A model generated the notes under the pieces. That model searched no databases. It worked only from the letters and a program-made list of their open reading frames with translations, and was not told where the DNA came from. The translations under genes and the position numbers were made by a program. Below, in pieces: positions 18,552 through 24,940 of a stretch of DNA of 27,901 bases. Source of the stretch: Actinomycetales bacterium. Lineage in GTDB: Bacteria; Actinomycetota; Actinomycetes; Actinomycetales; JAHECE01. Every line of letters begins with the position of its first letter. Position 1 is the stretch's first letter. The stretch lies in the NCBI GenBank assembly GCA_024641895.1, contig JAHECE010000004.1:1701-29601 (forward strand). The letters run 5' to 3'.

Positions 18552-18848
18552 ATGCCCACCTTCTCGACCGACGAGGTCGCCCGCGTCGCCGCACTGGCCC
18601 GGATCGACCTCGAGCCGGCCGAGCTCGAGCGGCTCGCCGGTGAGCTGGAGGTCATCGTCCACGCCGTGGAGCGGGTCAGCGAGGCGGTCGGCGACGACAC
18701 CCCGGCGACGAGCCACCCGATCCCCCTGGCCAACGTCTTCCGGGAGGACGTCGTCGAGCCGTCGTTGCCTGCCCAGGACGCCCTCGCGGCCGCTCCGGCG
18801 AGCGAGGACGGCCGCTTCCTCGTGCCGCAGATCCTCGGGGAGGACTGA
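18552..18848 (+). CDS. gatC: Asp-tRNA(Asn)/Glu-tRNA(Gln) amidotransferase subunit C
   Basis: GatC is the small subunit that holds GatA and GatB together in the transamidosome core that converts Glu-tRNA(Gln) to Gln-tRNA(Gln), and Asp-tRNA(Asn) in some species. The 98-residue protein has the N-terminal helical region with VARVAALARIDLEP (about residues 8-21) and the extended C-terminal stretch ending EDGRFLVPQIL that wraps around GatA. Size is typical. It starts the gat operon behind a leaderless-type promoter. Its TGA directly abuts the gatA ATG. Confidence 0.95.
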   Translation: MPTFSTDEVARVAALARIDLEPAELERLAGELEVIVHAVERVSEAVGDDTPATSHPIPLANVFREDVVEPSLPAQDALAAAPASEDGRFLVPQILGED

Positions 18849-20363
18849 ATGTCGGACGCGACCCTTACCCGCCAGACCGCGGGGGACCTGGCGGCGCTCC
18901 TGCAGGCGGGCGAGGTGTCGAGCGTCGACGTGACGCAGGCGCACCTCGACCGGATCCGCGACGTCGACGGCGCCGTCCACGCTTTCCTGCACGTCTCCGA
19001 CGCCGAGGCGCTCGCCACCGCGCGCGCGGTGGACGCCCGGCGCGCGACGGGGGAGCGCCTGCACGGGCTCGCCGGCGTGCCGATCGCGGTCAAGGACATC
19101 GTGGTCACCAAGGGACAGCCGACGACGGCCGGCTCCCGCATCCTCGAAGGCTGGGTGCCGCCGTACGACGCGACGCTGGTCGAGCGCCTGCGCGCGGCCG
19201 GGCTGCCGATCCTGGGCAAGACCAACCTTGACGAGTTCGCCATGGGCTCGAGCACGGAGCACTCGGGCTACGGGCCCACCCGCAACCCCTGGGACCTCGA
19301 CCGCATCCCGGGTGGTTCGGGTGGTGGTTCGGCGGCTGCCGTCGCCGCGTACGAGGCGCCGCTGGCGATCGGCACGGACACCGGCGGCTCGATCCGCCAG
19401 CCCGCGGCCGTCACCGGAACGGTCGGCGTCAAGCCGACCTACGGCGGCGTGTCCCGCTACGGCCTGATCGCCCTGGCCTCGAGCCTCGACCAGGCGGGCC
19501 CCGTGAGCCGCACCGTGCTCGACTCGGCGCTCCTGCACGAGGTCATCGGCGGGCACGACCCGCGTGACTCGACCTCGCTGCCGGAGCCGCTGCCCGACGT
19601 CGTGCGCGCCGCCCACCACGGTGACGTCGCAGGACTACGCGTCGGCGTCGTGCGCGAGCTCACCGGCGACGGCTACCAGAGCGGCGTGCGGGCCAGCTTC
19701 GAGGCAGCCGTCGCGCTGCTGGCGGAGGCGGGAGCCGAGATCGTCGACGTCTCGTGCCCGAGCTTCGACTACGCCCTGGCCGCGTACTACCTGATCCTGC
19801 CCGCTGAGGCGTCCTCCAACCTCGCGAAGTTCGACGGCATGCGCTTCGGCCTGCGGGTGGAACCCGCTGAGGGCCCGATCACGGCGGAGCGGGTGATGGC
19901 GGCCACCCGCGGTGCGGGCTTCGGCGACGAGGCCAAGCGTCGCATCATCCTGGGTACCTACGCCTTGTCGGCCGGGTACTACGACGCGTACTACGGCAGC
20001 GCGCAAAAGGTCCGCACGCTCATCCAGCGAGACTTCGCCGCCGCCTTCGCCAAGGCGGACGTGCTGGTCTCGCCGACCGCCCCGACGACGGCGTTCCGCC
20101 TCGGAGAGAAGCTCGCCGACCCGCTGGCCATGTACCTCAACGACGTCGCGACCATCCCCGCCAACCTCGCGGGCATCCCCGGGATGTCCCTGCCGAGCGG
20201 GCTGTCCGACGACGGGCTCCCGGTCGGGTTCCAGATCCTCGCCCCGGCGCGGGCCGACGACCGCCTCTACCGCGTCGGTGGGGTTCTGGAGGCCGCCCTG
20301 ATCGAACGGTGGGGTGGCCCCGTGCTGTCCGCCGCTCCCGAGCTGGAGGTGACCACCCGATGA
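18849..20363 (+). CDS. gatA: Asp-tRNA(Asn)/Glu-tRNA(Gln) amidotransferase subunit A
   Basis: GatA is the glutaminase of the complex and releases ammonia for GatB. The 504-residue protein is of the amidase signature family. The Ser-cisSer-Lys triad is visible: Lys82 in PIAVKDIV, Ser157 in IPGGSGGGSAAAV, and nucleophile Ser181 in IGTDTGGSIRQPA. These sit at a constant offset of three from the numbering I recall for the Staphylococcus enzyme. KPTYGGVSRYG follows. The C-terminal part includes NLAGIPGMSLPSG, which is typical. The ATG abuts the gatC stop and the TGA overlaps the gatB ATG, so the three subunits are tightly coupled. Confidence 0.97.
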   Translation: MSDATLTRQTAGDLAALLQAGEVSSVDVTQAHLDRIRDVDGAVHAFLHVSDAEALATARAVDARRATGERLHGLAGVPIAVKDIVVTKGQPTTAGSRILEGWVPPYDATLVERLRAAGLPILGKTNLDEFAMGSSTEHSGYGPTRNPWDLDRIPGGSGGGSAAAVAAYEAPLAIGTDTGGSIRQPAAVTGTVGVKPTYGGVSRYGLIALASSLDQAGPVSRTVLDSALLHEVIGGHDPRDSTSLPEPLPDVVRAAHHGDVAGLRVGVVRELTGDGYQSGVRASFEAAVALLAEAGAEIVDVSCPSFDYALAAYYLILPAEASSNLAKFDGMRFGLRVEPAEGPITAERVMAATRGAGFGDEAKRRIILGTYALSAGYYDAYYGSAQKVRTLIQRDFAAAFAKADVLVSPTAPTTAFRLGEKLADPLAMYLNDVATIPANLAGIPGMSLPSGLSDDGLPVGFQILAPARADDRLYRVGGVLEAALIERWGGPVLSAAPELEVTTR

Positions 20364-21868
20364 CGGCCACGACGCACGACCTGCTCGGCTACGAGGACGC
20401 GATCGCGCGCTTCGACCCGGTCATCGGCCTCGAGGTGCACGTGGAGCTCGGCACGAGGTCCAAGATGTTCTGCCCGTCCGGCACCGAGTTCGGCGCGGAG
20501 CCCAACTCGCTCGTCTCGCCCGTGTCGCTCGGCCTGCCGGGTGCGCTGCCCGTGGTGAACCGCACGGCCGTCGAGTACGCCATCCGGATCGGGCTGGCGC
20601 TCGACTGCCAGATCGCGCAGACCTGCCGCTTCGCCCGGAAGAACTACTTCTACCCCGACGTCCCGAAGAACTTCCAGACCTCCCAGTACGACGAGCCGAT
20701 CGCGTACGACGGCCACCTCGACGTCGAGCTCGACGACGGGGACGTGTTCCGCGTCGAGATCGAGCGGGCTCACATGGAGGAGGACGCCGGCAAGAACACC
20801 CACGTGGGGGGCCGCACGGGTCGGATCCACGGGGCCGAGTACTCCCTCGTCGACTACAACCGTGCCGGGATCCCGCTCGTCGAGATCGTCACGCGGCCGG
20901 TCGTCGGGACCGGGGAGCGCGCACCCGAGGTCGCGCGGGCCTACGTCCAGAGCCTGCGCGAGCTCTTCCGGACCCTGGGTGTCTCGGAGGCGCGGATGGA
21001 ACGAGGCAACGTCCGCGCGGACGTCAACGTCTCCCTGCGCCCGAGCCCCGAGGCGCCCCTGGGCACCCGCACCGAGACGAAGAACGTCAACAGCTTCCGC
21101 AGCGTCGAACGGGCGGTCCGGTACGAGATCCGGCGCCAGGCGACGATCCTCGCCTCCGGCGGCTCGATCCTGCAGGAGACCCGGCACTGGCACGAGGACT
21201 CCGGGACCACGTCGCCCGGCCGGGTGAAGTCGGACGCAGAGGACTACCGGTACTTCCCGGAGCCCGACCTCGTGCCGATCTCGCCGAGCCGCGAGTGGGT
21301 CGAGGAGATCCGGGCCGGCCTGCCGGAACGCCCCGGTGCTCGGCGTCGCCGGCTGCAGGAGGACTGGGGCTTCACCGATGCGGAGATGCGCGACGCCGTG
21401 AACGCCGGTGCCGCGGAGCTCATCGAGGCCACGGTCGCCGCCGGCGCCCCGCCCGCGGCGGCTCGCAAGTGGTGGTTGGGCGAGCTGCTCCGAACAGCGA
21501 ATGCGCGCGGCGTCGACCTGGGCGGGCTCGGCGTGACGCCTGCCCAGATCGGCCAGCTCCAGGTCCTCGTCGACTCCGGTCGCATCAACGACAAGCTCGC
21601 ACGTCAGGTGCTCGAGGGTGTGCTCGCAGGGGAGGGTGACCCCGAGGCAGTCGTCCTCTCGCGCGGCCTCGAGGTGGTCTCCGACGACGCCGCGCTGCTC
21701 GAAGCGGTCGACGCCGCTCTCGCGAGCCAGCCGGACGTCGCCGAGAAGATCCGCAGCGGCAGGATCCAGGCGGCGGGGGCTATCGTCGGCGCGGTGATGA
21801 AGGCGACCAGGGGTCAGGCCGACGCGGCACGGGTGCGCGAGCTCGTGCTCGAGAGGGTTGGTGCGTGA
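20360..21868 (+). CDS. gatB: Asp-tRNA(Asn)/Glu-tRNA(Gln) amidotransferase subunit B
   Basis: GatB is the kinase/amidotransferase subunit: it phosphorylates the misacylated amino acid on tRNA and then amidates it. The 502-residue protein has GLEVHVELGTRSKMFC near residues 23-38, then ARKNYFYPDVPKNFQTSQY and DYNRAGIPLVEIVTRP in the cradle domain, KNVNSFRSVERAVRYE, and a C-terminal helical tRNA-binding (YqeY-like) domain ending RVRELVLERVGA. The ATG at 20360 overlaps the gatA stop, which settles the start although the frame is open 17 codons further upstream. The stop overlaps the start of the GNAT gene. Confidence 0.97.
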   Translation: MTATTHDLLGYEDAIARFDPVIGLEVHVELGTRSKMFCPSGTEFGAEPNSLVSPVSLGLPGALPVVNRTAVEYAIRIGLALDCQIAQTCRFARKNYFYPDVPKNFQTSQYDEPIAYDGHLDVELDDGDVFRVEIERAHMEEDAGKNTHVGGRTGRIHGAEYSLVDYNRAGIPLVEIVTRPVVGTGERAPEVARAYVQSLRELFRTLGVSEARMERGNVRADVNVSLRPSPEAPLGTRTETKNVNSFRSVERAVRYEIRRQATILASGGSILQETRHWHEDSGTTSPGRVKSDAEDYRYFPEPDLVPISPSREWVEEIRAGLPERPGARRRRLQEDWGFTDAEMRDAVNAGAAELIEATVAAGAPPAAARKWWLGELLRTANARGVDLGGLGVTPAQIGQLQVLVDSGRINDKLARQVLEGVLAGEGDPEAVVLSRGLEVVSDDAALLEAVDAALASQPDVAEKIRSGRIQAAGAIVGAVMKATRGQADAARVRELVLERVGA

Positions 21869-22431
21869 TGCACACGCCCGTCATCGAAGGCGAGATGGTC
21901 TCCCTGCGTCCGATCCGGGCGCAGGACTCGGAGGCGGCCTGGCAGCTCTGCACGGACGCCGAGTCGCGGCGCATGACCGGGTCGACGCGCGAGTTCTCCC
22001 GTGACGAGGTCGACGACTGGTGCGCCACCGTGGCGGACCTCGACGGTCGCCACGACTGGGCGATCACCGTGGGTGACAGCGACGAGATGCTGGGCCAGGT
22101 CGTCCTCAACCACCTGGACCCGCACCTTCGTGGCGGCCGCCTCACCATGTCCATCCGCTCCGGGCACCGCGGTCGCGGCTACGCGCGTGAGGCGACCATG
22201 CTCGCGGGGCGCTTCGCGTTCGGGGCCGATCCCGAGGGGCTCGGCCTGCACCGCCTCGGCCTCGAGGTCCTGAGCATCAACCCGCGCGCGTTCGCCCTCT
22301 ACGAGAGCCTTGGCTTCATGACGGAGGGTCGGCTGCGCGATGCGCACCTCGACGGCGAGCGGTACTGCGACAGGATCCTGATGAGCATGCTCGACGACGA
22401 GTACGTGGTCGCCGCTCAGGGCTGGCGCTAG
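21865..22431 (+). CDS. GNAT-family N-acetyltransferase (RimJ/RimL-like)
   Basis: A 188-residue acetyl-CoA-dependent acetyltransferase. The N-terminal GEMVSLRPIRAQDSEAAW, the acetyl-CoA loop RSGHRGRGYAREA (about residues 92-104) and the C-terminal NPRAFALYESLGFMTEGRLR are typical of RimJ/RimL-type members. The substrate cannot be told from sequence; ribosomal-protein N termini, small amines and antibiotics are all used by relatives. The start may be GTG at 21865 (GTGA overlap with the gatB stop) or ATG at 21868 (TGATG overlap); they differ by one residue. It is co-directional with gatCAB and probably read through from it. Its TAG stop lies in the palindrome CTAG that also forms the stop of the convergent photolyase gene, so the two genes overlap by 4 bp. 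Confidence 0.88.
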   Translation: MMHTPVIEGEMVSLRPIRAQDSEAAWQLCTDAESRRMTGSTREFSRDEVDDWCATVADLDGRHDWAITVGDSDEMLGQVVLNHLDPHLRGGRLTMSIRSGHRGRGYAREATMLAGRFAFGADPEGLGLHRLGLEVLSINPRAFALYESLGFMTEGRLRDAHLDGERYCDRILMSMLDDEYVVAAQGWR

Positions 22432-23840
22432 GCGCCGGATCGCGGTTCGGCGCCGGGCCGGCGACCGTAGTCGGCAAGCGCCTGGTCGCGCTCCACGGCA
22501 TGGTCCACGACGCGCTCCGGGTAGCCGACAGGCAGCCCGGCGGGCAGCTTCCACGGCTCGTGCGCGGCCTTGCCCGGCACTCCCGCCAGCTCGGGGACGT
22601 AGCGACGCACGTACGCGCCGTCCGGGTCGAACTTCAGTCCCTGCGTCACCGGGTTGAAGATCCGGAAGTACGGCGCCGCGTCGGAGCCCGTGCCCGCGAC
22701 CCACTGCCAGTTCAGCTGGTTCGAAGCGACGTCGCCGTCGACCAGGTGCCGCATGAAGTGCCCTGCGCCCTGCTGCCAGCGGACGTGCAAGTCCTTGACC
22801 AGGAATGACGCGACGATCATGCGGACCCGGTTGTGGACCCAGCCCTCGGCGAGGAGCTGGCGCATGCCGGCGTCGACCATGGGGTACCCCGTGCGGCCGC
22901 TCGCCCAGGCCGCTAGGCGCTCGGCCTCGACGGGCCCGCTCGCCCAGGCGTCCTCGGCCACGACCGGGCGCATGGACCGAGTTGCCGACCACGGCTGGTG
23001 GAAGAGGACGTCGGCGTGGAACTCCCGCCAGGCCAGCTCCGAGCGGTACGTCTCCGCGCTGGACCGCCGATCGTCGAGCATGGCGGGCTCGAGGTCGGCG
23101 AGGAGGGTGCGGGGATGGATCTCTCCGTACTTCAGGGCAGGGGAGGCCCAGGACGTCCCGGGGAGGTCCGGGCGGTCGCGACCCCAGTCGTAGTCCGAGA
23201 GGGCTCCGTCGCGGAAATCCGCCCAGCGACGGCGGGCGTTCAGCTCTCCGGCCCGCGGGAGGCGCATCGGACCGAGATCCGGTGCGGGCGGCAGGGCCTC
23301 GACCCCGTGCTCAGGGGCGGGCGCTACCCAGGTGACCGGCTCGTCCGCCGACGGAGCCGGGCCGCGCCAGCCGTGCGCGAGCCAGGCTCGACGGAACGGC
23401 GTGAAGACCCGATACGGCGTGCCCGACCCCGTGTGCAGCGTGCCGGGCCCGATCGCATACGGGGAGCCCGTGCGTACGAGGCGCCTGCCGCTTTCCTCGA
23501 GCGCCTCCTCGACGCCGGCGTCTCGGCGTCGTCCGAACGGCGAGTAGTCGGCGCTGACGTGCACGGTCTCGGCCTCGACGTCGCGGGCCAGGTCAGGGAC
23601 CACAGTGCGGGGGGTGCCCCGCAGGACGGTCAGGCGGCCGCCTAGCGCCGCGTCCAACGAACGCAGCGAGTCCAGCAGGTATGCGACTCGCGCGGTGCCT
23701 GACGCGGCGAGCAGCCGGTCGTCCAGCACGAAGAGGGCGACGACGCCCCCGCCGGAGCCGCGGGCCGCGCTGGCGGCCTCGAGGATGGCCGGGTGGTCCT
23801 CCACGCGCAGGTCCCGGCGGAACCACAGGACGCTGGGCAT
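22428..23840 (-). CDS. phrB: Deoxyribodipyrimidine photolyase (cryptochrome/photolyase family)
   Basis: Photolyase repairs UV-induced pyrimidine dimers using blue light and FADH-. The 470-residue protein begins MPSVLWFRRDLRVEDHPAIL, the normal N terminus of the antenna-binding alpha/beta domain (to about residue 130). The FAD-binding helical domain follows, with ELAWREFHADVLFHQP (268-283), GRTGYPMVDAGMRQL (315-329), WVHNRVRMIVASFLVKDL (334-351), SNQLNWQWVAGTGSDAAPYF (373-392) and FNPVTQGLKFDPDG (395-408). Length is typical of class I CPD photolyases. The ATG at 23840 is chosen because the conserved N terminus starts there. The frame is open upstream only as repeat-derived Gly-Thr low complexity. 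TACCGT lies 7 nt before the ATG, a leaderless arrangement. Related cryptochromes cannot be fully excluded, but the motifs favour a photolyase. Confidence 0.93.
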   Translation of the reverse strand: MPSVLWFRRDLRVEDHPAILEAASAARGSGGGVVALFVLDDRLLAASGTARVAYLLDSLRSLDAALGGRLTVLRGTPRTVVPDLARDVEAETVHVSADYSPFGRRRDAGVEEALEESGRRLVRTGSPYAIGPGTLHTGSGTPYRVFTPFRRAWLAHGWRGPAPSADEPVTWVAPAPEHGVEALPPAPDLGPMRLPRAGELNARRRWADFRDGALSDYDWGRDRPDLPGTSWASPALKYGEIHPRTLLADLEPAMLDDRRSSAETYRSELAWREFHADVLFHQPWSATRSMRPVVAEDAWASGPVEAERLAAWASGRTGYPMVDAGMRQLLAEGWVHNRVRMIVASFLVKDLHVRWQQGAGHFMRHLVDGDVASNQLNWQWVAGTGSDAAPYFRIFNPVTQGLKFDPDGAYVRRYVPELAGVPGKAAHEPWKLPAGLPVGYPERVVDHAVERDQALADYGRRPGAEPRSGA

Positions 23841-23847
23841 GGGCGAC

Positions 23848-23853
23848 ACGGTA
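23848..23853 (-). promoter_or_regulatory. Candidate leaderless -10 box (TACCGT) of the photolyase gene
   Basis: TACCGT on the minus strand fits TANNNT and ends 7 nt before the ATG. A 6-bp tandem repeat begins 1 nt further upstream and fills the space where the spacer and -35 box would be. Confidence 0.5.
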
Positions 23854-23854
23854 G

Positions 23855-23878
23855 CGGTGCCGGTGCCGGTGCCGGTGC
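23855..23878. repeat. 6-bp tandem repeat (CGGTGC x4) in the photolyase promoter
   Basis: Four perfect head-to-tail copies of CGGTGC are followed by a partial CGG. They lie just upstream of the candidate -10 box of the photolyase gene, so copy-number change would shift upstream promoter elements in 6-bp steps without touching the coding sequence. Confidence 0.85.
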
Positions 23879-23926
23879 CGGCCTCGGCGACCGACGGTGT
23901 TACCCGGGCTGGCCTCGGGCAGAGTT

Positions 23927-23958
23927 GCGGCCCCGGTCGGCGGGCCGACCGGGGCCGC
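23927..23958 (-). terminator. Strong 14-bp perfect hairpin between the TipAS-like gene and the photolyase gene
   Basis: GCGGCCCCGGTCGG, loop CGGG, CCGACCGGGGCCGC: a perfect 14-bp stem with a 4-nt loop. It lies 162 nt downstream of the TipAS-like stop and 87 nt upstream of the photolyase start (both minus strand). A terminator for the TipAS-like transcript is the simplest reading. No T-tract follows on either strand, so a regulatory palindrome is an alternative. Confidence 0.5.
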
Positions 23959-24119
23959 CGGGGACCTCCGGCTCGAGTGAGCCGTGCGAACATCGCTCGA
24001 CATCGATCAGCCTGCCCGCTGACCAGGGGCAACAACGCCCACTCCCATGCCAAGGGCTCGACCGTCCCCTGCTTCTGGCTCTGCCATGTTCTCCGGCGAA
24101 CCGCGCTCCGTCAGGGGTA

Positions 24120-24563
24120 CTAGGTCCCATCATCGTCACGACCCGCCGACGGGTCGTCCCTGAGGTGGGCAGCGGCGAACGCCGCCATCGCGTCCCGGAC
24201 GTAGGCGGCAAGACCCGGGGCGACCCCGTCGTAGGTCGCTCGAAAGCGCGAGTCGTCCACATACAGCCGGCCCAGGGCGGCGAATGACTGCGCGTCCGGG
24301 GTCCAGAACGTGCTGATCAGCGCGTGGAGGCGCTCGGCCCACCGCTGGGGGCCGTCGTCAGCCGCGGCGGTACCGGCGGTCATCGCCGCTGCGAAGCCCT
24401 CCGTCACGGACCGCATCTCCCGCTGGAACCCAGCCCGCCCGTCACTGCCGAGAGCGTGCCACGTCGCGTTGCCGCTGTTCACGGTCTCGTCGCCCCAGCG
24501 CCGGCGGGCCTCGTCCTCGTACTCGGCGTGGTCGAACCCGTCGTACAGGTCCTCTGCTGCCAT
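24120..24563 (-). CDS. TipAS-domain protein (stand-alone drug/ligand-binding domain)
   Basis: The 147-residue product starts MAAEDLYDGFDHAEYEDEA and matches the all-alpha TipAS domain. That domain is the antibiotic-binding C-terminal half of the MerR-family regulator TipA, which binds thiopeptides such as thiostrepton. Matching stretches are EARRRWGDE (residues 18-26), the central AERLHALISTFW, and the RFRATYDGVAPGLAAYVRDA closing helices. The ATG at 24563-24561 has a strong ribosome binding site (GGGAGGGG, 24571-24578, spacer 7 nt). In Streptomyces lividans TipAS is likewise made alone from an internal start and is about 144 aa. The frame is open upstream through a MerR-type dimerisation helix, so a longer form from GTG 24722 (200 aa) is possible. 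The MerR DNA-binding domain itself is broken (see the remnant entry). Whether the protein sequesters a drug or is decaying is unknown. Confidence 0.65.
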   Translation of the reverse strand: MAAEDLYDGFDHAEYEDEARRRWGDETVNSGNATWHALGSDGRAGFQREMRSVTEGFAAAMTAGTAAADDGPQRWAERLHALISTFWTPDAQSFAALGRLYVDDSRFRATYDGVAPGLAAYVRDAMAAFAAAHLRDDPSAGRDDDGT

Positions 24564-24724
24564 CCGACTTCCCCTCCCGAGTCTCTCGATCGTCGCCTGA
24601 ACCGTTGATGCCGAGTGGTCCAGGCGCGCCCGCTCGGTCACCAGGCGCGCGCGGTGCCGGCGCAGCCGATCCAGGCGCCCGACGTCACGCCGGACTTCCT
24701 CGCCACCTCGCCGAACGGCCACGT
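24564..24724 (-). pseudogene. Remnant of the MerR DNA-binding and dimerisation region
   Basis: On the minus strand, the frame at 24721-24680 encodes WPFGEVARKSGVTS, the opening of a MerR winged helix (compare the common xxGEVARxxGVTxRTLRHYD). It then runs to a stop with no recognition helix or wing. A different frame, 24674-24579, encodes a charged coiled-coil (LRRHRARLVTERARLD and STVQATIERL) that looks like the MerR dimerisation helix and continues into the TipAS domain. About 55-60 codons normally between these pieces are absent and the frame has shifted. A good ribosome binding site (GGAGGAG, 24734-24740) sits 9 nt before ACG at 24724, where an ATG may once have stood. The best reading is an internal deletion in a former full-length TipA-like regulator. 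Confidence 0.6.
24571..24578 (-). promoter_or_regulatory. Strong ribosome binding site (GGGAGGGG) for the stand-alone TipAS form
   Basis: The purine-rich stretch lies 7 nt before ATG 24563 and decides this internal start. It falls exactly between the dimerisation-helix remnant and the TipAS domain. Confidence 0.6.
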
Positions 24725-24926
24725 CCCCGTGCGCTCCTCCGTCGCCCCAGCGCCTCTGCGCTGACGCGCCCTCGACCGTAGGTGGTGACGATCCGTCTGG
24801 TGCAGGTCTCGGCGTGGCCGCGTCCTCGTGGCCGCCCGCCGGCGGTCGGAGCGACGTCCAGGCCCGCAGGCGCATTCGCGTCGCCGACCGTCGCGCGCGC
24901 GCCTCACGGCGGCCCGGTCGCCGGAC

Positions 24927-24932
24927 TAGGCT
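24927..24932 (+). promoter_or_regulatory. Candidate leaderless -10 box (TAGGCT) for ilvD
   Basis: TAGGCT ends 8 nt before the ilvD ATG with no Shine-Dalgarno sequence. It lies in the roughly 215-bp divergent region between ilvD and the broken MerR/TipAS gene. No attenuator-like leader peptide is seen, as expected if the mRNA starts at the ATG. Confidence 0.55.
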
Positions 24933-24940
24933 CCGGTCTC

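Larger units (their letters stand above)
23841..24119. other. Intergenic region without a gene
   Basis: About 280 bp between the photolyase start and the TipAS-like stop. It contains the candidate photolyase -10 box, the 6-bp repeat and the 14-bp hairpin. The rest, about 23960-24119, shows no convincing coding pattern on either strand and no RNA gene that I can recognise. Confidence 0.6.

Noticed and set aside
20309..20359. 17-codon extension of gatB upstream of ATG 20360
   Set aside because: It lies within the gatA coding sequence and the ATGA overlap gives the standard GatB start.
23841..24053. 71-codon N-terminal extension of the photolyase
   Set aside because: The conserved photolyase N terminus (MPSVLWFRRDLR) starts at 23840. 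The extension is repeat-derived low complexity and covers the promoter.
24782..24940. N-terminal extension of ilvD
   Set aside because: The family N terminus begins at ATG 24941, and the upstream frame is Arg/Pro/Ala-rich and crosses the -10 box.
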